Part shown: positions 49,813-54,451 of the stretch, one piece after another | How the letters are laid out: every line of letters starts with the position of its first letter | How positions within the stretch are numbered: position 1 is the stretch's first letter | Source of the DNA: JAVBNH01 sp031551635 | Lineage (GTDB): Bacteria > Bacillota > Clostridia > Oscillospirales > Acutalibacteraceae | Reading direction: 5' to 3' | Assembly (NCBI GenBank): GCA_031551635.1 | Contig: JAVBNH010000023.1 | Location: 1-54,451 of the forward strand | Length of the DNA: 54,451 nt | Made by a program: the position numbers and the translations under genes | Notes under the pieces: generated by a model | What the model saw: the letters and a program-made list of their open reading frames with translations, nothing else | The model's database searches: none | Told to the model about the DNA's origin: nothing

Positions 49813-49965
49813 AAAGTTAAAAAGTCAACAGCCTGTTGGATATCTTTTAACAAATATTTCTTTTGTTTTCGTTGAGGGGATAATAGTCCTTTTAGATACG
49901 GAATTAACTCAAACAAACGTCAATAAACGGTTTCGCCACCGATTATTGGCGTTTTGTTTTTGTTT
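49813..49965 (+). ncRNA. Candidate structured leader or small RNA upstream of the GNAT gene
   Basis: Between a good promoter and a long terminator. A first domain pairs GTTAAAAAG with CTTTTAAC around CAACAG/CTGTTG (about 49817-49851); a central part has AGGGGATAATAGTCCTTT (about 49875-49892); the end is a 20-bp terminator stem (49911-49962) with T run. No known riboswitch class was recognised. The rest of the 400-bp gap (49656-50055) contains only AT-rich DNA. Confidence 0.4.
49911..49962 (+). terminator. Terminator or attenuator before the GNAT gene
   Basis: AAACAAACGTCAATAAACGGT pairs with ACCGATTATTGGCGTTTTGTTT (both given as the two arms of the stem); TTTTTGTTTG follows. Confidence 0.75.
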
Positions 49966-50055
49966 GATTTCAAAAAAAATACTGAAAAACCTTGCAAATT
50001 GGAACAAAATTGTTATAATATTTAATGTAAAAAAAAGAAGAAGAGGGAAAATAGA

Positions 50056-50613
50056 ATGGTAACAATCAGAAAATACCAGCCAAAGGACTACGAGGACGTT
50101 AAATTTGTTACACTCAACAGCGACGGACCGAACAAGGATTCGCTCATTTCACAGAAATTTGTCTTGAAAACCTATTGTGAATACTATATCGAGCAGGAGC
50201 CGGAAAATACCTTTGTGGCAGCTGACGAAAACGACAAGGCAATTGGTTATATTTACTGTGCAGAAAATTACGACAGATATGAAAAGGTCTTTTATGAAAA
50301 ATACCTTCCGCAGATAAAGCCAATGGGCGAGGAGCGGTATAATGACGCGATTGACTCTTATGCCTCGCATAAGAGATTCCGCGAGGAATTCCCGGCGCAT
50401 CTACATATTGATGTCCTACCGGAATTTCAAAGAATGGGGCTCGGAGGAAAGCTTCTGAACGCCCTTTGCGAACATCTCAGAGAAAAAGGTATCCCCGGGG
50501 TAATGCTGACCTGTTACAATCAGAACGAAAAAGGCATGGGCTACTATAAAAAGTACGGCTTTGAGGTGCTTGAGGTTGCCGATGGCTGCACCGCCTTCGG
50601 AATTAGATTATAA
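50056..50613 (+). CDS. GNAT family N-acetyltransferase
   Basis: 185 aa. VTIRKYQPKDYEDVKFV start, then FVAADENDKAIGYIY, and the acetyl-CoA loop LHIDVLPEFQRMGLGGKLLN with the R/QxxGxG/A pattern, ending MGYYKKYGFEVLE. Similar to family members related to O-GlcNAcase C-terminal acetyltransferase domains. AGAGGGAA precedes the ATG. May be controlled by the attenuator upstream. Confidence 0.92.
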   Translation: MVTIRKYQPKDYEDVKFVTLNSDGPNKDSLISQKFVLKTYCEYYIEQEPENTFVAADENDKAIGYIYCAENYDRYEKVFYEKYLPQIKPMGEERYNDAIDSYASHKRFREEFPAHLHIDVLPEFQRMGLGGKLLNALCEHLREKGIPGVMLTCYNQNEKGMGYYKKYGFEVLEVADGCTAFGIRL

Positions 50614-50876
50614 ACTTACATTCCTATTCCGAACATTTATAGTACAATAAATTTTCTGATAAAAAAGCGATGCATTAAGTTAATCATTTTAAACAGCGAA
50701 ACAAAATCAAAAGTGCGAAATACTTGAGGTATTTCTGCCGTTTGATAAAATATTAGTCCCACCTTTCAATGCCGAATGGTGAAAAAAAGTACAAAGTGAA
50801 TCCTTAAAACAAATAACTTTCAAATTAACGCTACTATGAAATTATCATAAATCAATAGCAACTTTTAAATTAACGC
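50614..50876. other. AT-rich intergenic region with nothing recognised
   Basis: No open frame with a ribosome site, no clear hairpin terminator and no repeat shared with the rest of the window was seen here. Confidence 0.5.
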
Positions 50877-50905
50877 TTGACAATCAAGCCGAACAATGTT
50901 AGAAT
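50877..50905 (+). promoter_or_regulatory. Promoter of tRNA-Arg
   Basis: TTGACA (50877-50882), 17 nt, TAGAAT (50900-50905). Confidence 0.8.
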
Positions 50906-50952
50906 AACTGTCGCCGGTGAATGCGGATTATTAAAGCGTTCACCACCCAAAT

Positions 50953-51029
50953 GCGCCGGTAGCTCAGTCGGATAGAGTGTTTGGCTACGAACCAAAAGGT
51001 CGGGGGTTCGAATCCCTTCCGGCGTGCCA
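50953..51029 (+). tRNA. tRNA-Arg (anticodon ACG), CCA encoded
   Basis: Acceptor GCGCCGG/CCGGCGT, D arm AGCTCAGTCGGATAGAGT, anticodon arm TTTGG-CTACGAA-CCAAA, T arm GGGGGTTCGAATCCC, discriminator G, encoded CCA. Isolated tRNA-Arg genes are frequent phage integration sites. Confidence 0.96.
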
Positions 51030-51064
51030 GCGGGAAGCCTTATGTATCAAGGCTTCCCGCTTTG
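51030..51064 (+). terminator. Terminator of tRNA-Arg
   Basis: Perfect 12-bp stem GCGGGAAGCCTT/AAGGCTTCCCGC immediately after CCA, followed by TTTGTATTTG. Confidence 0.85.
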
Positions 51065-51099
51065 TATTTGTGTAAATATTTTCGCTTATTTTTATTGTC

Positions 51100-51121
51100 T
51101 GGTGTTTACTTGGTGTTTATT
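51100..51121. other. Tandem 11-bp repeat, possible integrase arm-binding sites
   Basis: TGGTGTTTACT followed directly by TGGTGTTTATT, about 70 bp from the tRNA 3' end. Short direct repeats at this position are typical arm-type sites of tyrosine-integrase attachment regions; no core duplication can be checked within the window. Confidence 0.35.
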
Positions 51122-51157
51122 TGATTTTTTCACCTGCACGCCCGAAGCAAAAAAAAA

Positions 51158-51186
51158 CCGCCGAGGATTCGAAAGAACCCCCGGCG
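51158..51186 (-). terminator. Terminator of the GHKL/STAS-like/2TM operon
   Basis: Minus-strand stem CGCCGGGGGTTC-TTTC-GAATCCTCGGCG (12 pairs, two wobbles) followed by GTTTTTTTTT. Confidence 0.85.
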
Positions 51187-51191
51187 AAAAT

Positions 51192-51749
51192 TTAATTGTT
51201 ATTAGTTGATTGAGAAATAACCTCATATAATTTAAATCTAAGCCTGACTAATTTATCATGAGAGCTTGTAATTAGTTTTTCAAGGTCTGGCTGCGATTTC
51301 ATTAGATGAGTTAAGTCATTTGAGTGATTGGCAACGAGATCTATGTATGTTGTTAAATCAGAATGAATTGATTTAATTTCTTCAATATCAAATTGTTTGG
51401 GATTAACCTCTATTAGCAGTTTAATATTTATTAAAGCACTGTTTGCTTTAGTTCTATGTTTTTTTATGTCATCTTCATCTTTGAAAGAATCAAGGTCGCT
51501 TTCAGACAATATTTTAATAACAGAAATAATAAGAGTATCAATCATATCGTTCTTTTTGCGTTCATCGGTTTTTCGTTGAACCAATAAAAATGAAAACAAA
51601 AAAGCGATAGAAACAGTAATTATTGCTGTAATATTTACTTTAAAAAAATTTTTATAATCAAGGTAAGCACTATATCCAGAAATCGCTAAAATAAAAACTA
51701 AAAAAATGGATATAATATACTTATTTCGATGTTTTTTTAAATGCCTCAT
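51192..51749 (-). CDS. Two-TM membrane protein, last gene of the GHKL/STAS-like module
   Basis: 185 aa from ATG 51749 (AAGGAAG 7 nt upstream; TTG 51755 is an alternative). Membrane helices at about 10-30 (YIISIFLVFILAISGYSAYL) and 37-58 (NITAIITVSIAFLFSFLLV), then a helical, probably coiled-coil cytoplasmic domain of 125 residues. The gene overlaps the STAS-like gene by 29 bp, so translation is coupled. No family recognised. A short 2TM protein with a soluble helical tail fits the effector position of an abortive-infection or stress-signalling cassette, but this is inference. Confidence 0.75.
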   Translation of the reverse strand: MRHLKKHRNKYIISIFLVFILAISGYSAYLDYKNFFKVNITAIITVSIAFLFSFLLVQRKTDERKKNDMIDTLIISVIKILSESDLDSFKDEDDIKKHRTKANSALINIKLLIEVNPKQFDIEEIKSIHSDLTTYIDLVANHSNDLTHLMKSQPDLEKLITSSHDKLVRLRFKLYEVISQSTNNN

Positions 51750-52053
51750 TAACAATCTTCCTTAAATCATTTTCTAAATATGGGTTATCAAAGCAAATAA
51801 TTTGAATGTTTTTTAGTATATTTTTATCTTTTAGTTCCCTAGCTAATCCGCCAAATGACTCATCTAAAAATGAAGGTGGAAAGCCATAACATCCATCAAA
51901 ATTTATTATTAAAGAGTCACCGTTATTGACTGCTTCTAGGTATGCTTTTTTTAGTAACTCTGTTCTAAAAGCTTCACCTGAAAAAGGTCCTTGTTTGATA
52001 TGTCTACCACCTGGAATATCAGAAAAATCTTTTGAAATATTTATTGTGTTCAT
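51721..52053 (-). CDS. STAS-like domain protein (DUF4325 family)
   Basis: 110 aa. The central pattern SLIINFDGCYGFPPSFLDES then FGGLAREL matches the DUF4325 STAS-like fold (strand, D, aromatic turn, F-x-x-E helix). In partner-switching systems STAS proteins are phosphorylated by GHKL kinases; whether this one has the phosphorylatable Ser/Thr at the helix start (PPS) is uncertain. It overlaps the GHKL gene by 4 bp and the 2TM gene by 29 bp. Confidence 0.78.
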   Translation of the reverse strand: MNTINISKDFSDIPGGRHIKQGPFSGEAFRTELLKKAYLEAVNNGDSLIINFDGCYGFPPSFLDESFGGLARELKDKNILKNIQIICFDNPYLENDLRKIVNEAFKKTSK

Positions 52054-53075
52054 ATTGCCTCCTTACTAATGTGCCATACATATATTGTACCACTTAAAGG
52101 TTTTTTGAGGTTTGTTGTTTTGTCGTTTTCTATACCTATTTCACAAATACCTCTTCCTGAAATTATCCGCATTTTTTTAAGGTATCCATTTTTACAATTC
52201 TTATATATTTCAGGAAGTCCATTACCGCGATACCAAAGCTTTGTTTGTGTTCTAAATTTACTGTTAAAGGCAGATAATGTAAATTCAGCATCAGATAAAG
52301 TATCAATTTTAAATAAAAGTTTTACTCTCTCCCCGACTTTTTTAGTTACAGTTTGTGGAATACCTAGACCAGTATCTAGAAAAGTAAAATCAACTCTCTT
52401 ATTATTTATTTCACCATACATATACCAAACTTTTTCGAGAATGTGGATATTGTCATTATATGCGTGATTATCAGTATTGCCCATCATTTCAATGATACTT
52501 GTATATAAACAAACGGTATCTATACGGCTCATACCTAAAGAGTGTTGTGCAAAATTACACATTTCTTTTGCTGCGAGATTGTCGATGTTACTTCCAGTTT
52601 TAATTAAAGTATTACTTCCTATATGATCGAGTTCCATCACATTGTTTCTAATATATTCTAAAAATCCTGATTTTGCAAATTTAGTACGAACATCATCCTT
52701 CTTGGGGAAATTCCCGTTAAATTTATATTCTTTCTGCATGCTGACTTTTATATTTCGTATAACAGCTAACATATACATAATGGCATCAATGGAAATTTGT
52801 TTTATATTGGTTAAATCAAAAAATATATTAATACTATCTTTTTGACTTATATGGTATATAATTTTATTAAAACAATCAATAGTTTGCTCAGGATTATCAA
52901 TTATACTAAAGACTTCAGGCAAAATTGTCCGAAAATTATTATTGTCATTCTTAATAATTTTATACTTTTCTTTTATATTATGTTTTCTTTTTCGTATCCT
53001 ATGTTTTCGCTTCTTATACACTTTTCTAGAAATGTATTTAATGTGTTCTATTTGTTTTTTCGTTGATTTTTTCAT
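52050..53075 (-). CDS. GHKL-type ATPase with N-terminal STAS-like region
   Basis: 341 aa. The first 40 residues are extremely Lys/Arg-rich. Residues about 80-110 (INIFFDLTNIKQISIDAIMY) look like a STAS-like strand-helix unit. The ATPase domain has the N box EMMGNTDNHAY (E196, N200), the G1 box FLDTGLGIP (D234, G236, G238), the G2 box RGNGLPEI (284-287) and the ending SGTIYVW. No phosphoacceptor-histidine helix is evident, so it resembles an anti-sigma-type or MORC/RsbW-like ATPase rather than a sensor kinase. First gene of the three-gene operon; strongly AT-rich. Confidence 0.82.
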   Translation of the reverse strand: MKKSTKKQIEHIKYISRKVYKKRKHRIRKRKHNIKEKYKIIKNDNNNFRTILPEVFSIIDNPEQTIDCFNKIIYHISQKDSINIFFDLTNIKQISIDAIMYMLAVIRNIKVSMQKEYKFNGNFPKKDDVRTKFAKSGFLEYIRNNVMELDHIGSNTLIKTGSNIDNLAAKEMCNFAQHSLGMSRIDTVCLYTSIIEMMGNTDNHAYNDNIHILEKVWYMYGEINNKRVDFTFLDTGLGIPQTVTKKVGERVKLLFKIDTLSDAEFTLSAFNSKFRTQTKLWYRGNGLPEIYKNCKNGYLKKMRIISGRGICEIGIENDKTTNLKKPLSGTIYVWHISKEAI

Positions 53076-53078
53076 ATC

Positions 53079-53125
53079 CCACCTTCTAGGTGGATTATTA
53101 TATCATATAAAAATGTATATGTCTA
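53079..53125 (-). promoter_or_regulatory. Promoter and palindrome of the three-gene module
   Basis: Minus strand TAGACA (53125-53120), 17 nt, TATAAT (53102-53097). A palindrome CCACCT-TCT-AGGTGG (53079-53093) covers the predicted start of transcription and the ribosome site AGGTGGG, and could act as operator or as an RNA hairpin hiding the ribosome site. Confidence 0.65.
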
Positions 53126-53299
53126 TATCTTTTACATAATGATATTGAGATATTTATATAATCAATATTAAAATTACTTGAAAAGCAAATTGTTTATTAG
53201 ATCATTTTTCCCCTTATTTATATTGCTTCATATGTATAGTAACATTATTTTTTATGTTTCTACTGACAGAATTGATAAATGTGTTTTATTGCCACAACC

Positions 53300-53345
53300 A
53301 TTACCCTCCTAAAGCTAAATAAAGCTCTGAGAGGGTAATAATTAT
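53300..53345 (-). terminator. Hairpin downstream of the holin gene
   Basis: Minus-strand ATTACCCTC...GAGGGTAAT enclosing an AGCT/AGCT stem; weak T run, so a possible terminator or barrier between holin and the three-gene module. Confidence 0.5.
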
Positions 53346-53353
53346 TTGTGGGC

Positions 53354-53632
53354 TTATTCCCCGCCTGATATTCGCTTAATCGCCACGAATGCGCCGTTGG
53401 AAGCGAGTGAGACCAGCACCGCGTTCAGCGGCACTATCGCCCACTGTGACCAGTCCCCGGCTCGTCCTGTCGCTGCGGTCGCGGCAAGCAGCACGATAAG
53501 CGAAACGGCGTAAGAAACAATCTGAGTGGGCACCTTTGCAAGATACCCCTTTATAAACTGCGTTATGATAGCTGTTGCGATTCCGGCGCCGGCAAAGGTG
53601 CCGAGAAATGACCATGTAAAAAATTCGTTCAT
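53354..53632 (-). CDS. Phage holin-like membrane protein
   Basis: 92 aa. WSFLGTFAGAGIATAIITQF (helix 1), a KVPTQIVSYAVSLIVLLAA helix 2, and a final NAVLVSLASNGAFVAI helix: the arrangement and the ending SNGAF are typical of small holin-like proteins adjacent to endolysin genes in Clostridia prophages. Predicted to let the lysozyme reach the cell wall. Preceded by GAGAGGATAA. Confidence 0.78.
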   Translation of the reverse strand: MNEFFTWSFLGTFAGAGIATAIITQFIKGYLAKVPTQIVSYAVSLIVLLAATAATGRAGDWSQWAIVPLNAVLVSLASNGAFVAIKRISGGE

Positions 53633-53657
53633 TATAATTATCCTCTCATTAATGTTT

Positions 53658-53795
53658 TTAAATAGAGCTTTCTTTTAACGCCCATTCTTTGTCAAATGCC
53701 TTATATTTTTGCCTTGAATTTGTCCAGTCACGATTTATATAAAACCAGCGAATTGCAAAAATATAATAATAAATGCTTTTTTTAAAGCGTTTCAT
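53658..53795 (-). CDS. Small basic protein between lysozyme and holin (45 aa)
   Basis: ATG 53795 with GAGGTG 7 nt upstream. The product MKRFKKSIYYYIFAIRWFY... is basic and aromatic, with one short hydrophobic stretch, ending KEWALKESSI. No family recognised; it may be a second lysis or phage-tail associated peptide. Confidence 0.55.
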   Translation of the reverse strand: MKRFKKSIYYYIFAIRWFYINRDWTNSRQKYKAFDKEWALKESSI

Positions 53796-53822
53796 TTTAT
53801 CACCTCGGTTCTAAATATCAAC

Positions 53823-53855
53823 CCTATTTCCTATCTCCTAAAACCTATCTCCTTT
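53823..53855. repeat. Heptanucleotide tandem array 4
   Basis: Units CCTATTT, CCTATCT, CCTAAAA, CCTATCT, CCTTTTC. The TAG stop of the GH25 gene lies inside the fourth unit. Confidence 0.78.
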
Positions 53856-54451
53856 TCGGTTCAAGCTCCGGCTCAAGCCCCGCCGAAATGCGCAGTATCG
53901 TTCTCGCTTCAGCGGCGGTCAGTTCGCCGTCTCCGTTCAAATCGGCACGCAGGAGCTGTTCGCCTGTTAAAGCGACAAGCTTCGCGGAAGCTCTCAGTAC
54001 AAGCCGCGCGTCGGCTGCTGTTACTCTGCCGTCACCGTCCACGTCTCCGGGTATGTAGGTCGAGTAGTCAGGCTTTTCGGTCGGTTTATCGAAGCCGTTC
54101 AGACCGAGTCTCTTAATAAGCTCCGGGAATTCGCGGTAACACTCATTCGCGTCCAGCTTGCCCTTGTAGCCGTCAAAATGCTCCGATTCGCTGTACTGCC
54201 ATATATCCGCGCCCTTGTTCGGATTTTTGGAGTAGTTCGCTTCCCACTGTGTAAAGCGTCTAAGCGCCTCGCGGTAAAGATAATTAGTGAACCAGTTTGT
54301 GTTGGCATACACCCCGGCGAAATATCCGGCGTTTTCTAGCGCGGTACAAAAGGCGATTGCCATATCCGTACAGACACGCTTGCCGAGCTTTTCCTGTCGC
54401 GCGTCCTCGATGTCATAATAGACCGGAAGCTCAAACTGCTTGTCATAAATC
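53845..54451 (-). CDS. GH25 lysozyme with C-terminal dockerin (5' end outside window)
   Basis: The frame is open to the window edge, so the start is missing; the visible internal ATG at 54363 is not the real start. At the edge it reads LPVYYDIEDARQEKLGKRV, which holds the conserved catalytic Asp/Glu of GH25, followed by AGYFAGVYANTNWF and ADIWQYSE. After a proline-rich linker comes a type I dockerin with two repeats (GDVDGDGRVTAADARLVLRA and ADLNGDGELTAAEARTILRI). It cleaves peptidoglycan. Pairing with a holin suggests a phage endolysin, but the dockerin is unusual for that role. The stop lies in a heptad array. Confidence 0.88.
   Translation of the reverse strand, partial: IYDKQFELPVYYDIEDARQEKLGKRVCTDMAIAFCTALENAGYFAGVYANTNWFTNYLYREALRRFTQWEANYSKNPNKGADIWQYSESEHFDGYKGKLDANECYREFPELIKRLGLNGFDKPTEKPDYSTYIPGDVDGDGRVTAADARLVLRASAKLVALTGEQLLRADLNGDGELTAAEARTILRISAGLEPELEPKRR

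Noticed and set aside
49778..50062. Open frame of 94 codons before the GNAT gene
   Set aside because: It starts inside a promoter, runs through a 20-bp terminator stem and overlaps the GNAT start; no ribosome site.
51158..51186. GGGGGTTC/GAATCC sequence resembling a second tRNA T arm, considered as an att copy
   Set aside because: It is explained by a 12-bp terminator stem with T run, and only a few bases match the tRNA 3' end.

Overview
The window looks like a chromosomal segment of a Gram-positive anaerobe of the class Clostridia, probably a Ruminococcaceae/Oscillospirales-type gut or rumen bacterium. The signs are a T-box leader on pheST, IreB, SecG, HemW, several uroporphyrinogen-decarboxylase-like (UroD-like) proteins, GH38 and GPH sugar genes, two dockerin-bearing secreted enzymes, and AGGAGG-type ribosome sites with frequent TTG/GTG starts. 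The genus cannot be named from the sequence alone. No rRNA, CRISPR array or intact transposase gene is visible.

Layout. 1-2.3 kb: a zinc-ribbon membrane protein and two tiny amphipathic-peptide genes. 2.3-6.1 kb: DNA damage genes (DinB; then a LexA/CI-like self-cleaving repressor, a second Y-family polymerase and a YedK/HMCES protein, with two palindromic operators at the repressor promoter). 6.2-6.9 kb: VapBC. 7-10.3 kb: UroD-like protein, ANT(6)-like nucleotidyltransferase, DUF2461 and VOC proteins. 10.4-13.1 kb: a three-gene ABC-2 exporter. 13.2-17.4 kb: a candidate small RNA, an XRE regulator with a membrane protein, a B12-type radical SAM protein, and a sigma factor with a very long C-terminal extension. 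17.4-21 kb: tRNA-Lys, secG, an SGNH esterase, two tandem alpha/beta hydrolases, orphan mazF. 21-25.2 kb: lipoprotein, nnr, an internally duplicated surface protein, a dockerin metalloprotease. 25.4-36.1 kb: glycan-related block (GH38 mannosidase, GPH transporter, sialidase-fold protein, two UroD-like proteins) interrupted by an AAA_14/DUF4143 gene. 36.1-42.3 kb: ireB, pheST with its T-box leader, hemW. 42.4-50.6 kb: patatin, broken PIN toxin with an intact small partner, PHP hydrolase, acyltransferase, DUF4838 protein, TetR, GNAT. 50.9-54.45 kb: tRNA-Arg followed by what looks like the end of a prophage: putative att arm repeats, a three-gene GHKL ATPase / STAS-like / two-TM module, and a holin plus dockerin-tagged GH25 lysozyme.

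The most interesting items are: (1) the three-gene GHKL/STAS-like/2TM module between a tRNA and phage lysis genes, which resembles a partner-switching or abortive-infection cassette; (2) intergenic arrays of drifting 7-nt repeats, several abutting stop codons and two built into elements with GGTCG/CGACC inverted ends; (3) a roughly 105-bp hairpin element sitting inside the pheST T-box leader, with a relative upstream of ireB; (4) a roughly 77-bp double-hairpin repeat in four copies; (5) a pair of tiny amphipathic peptides, each with its own promoter. All assignments come from reading motifs by eye; no database search was run.
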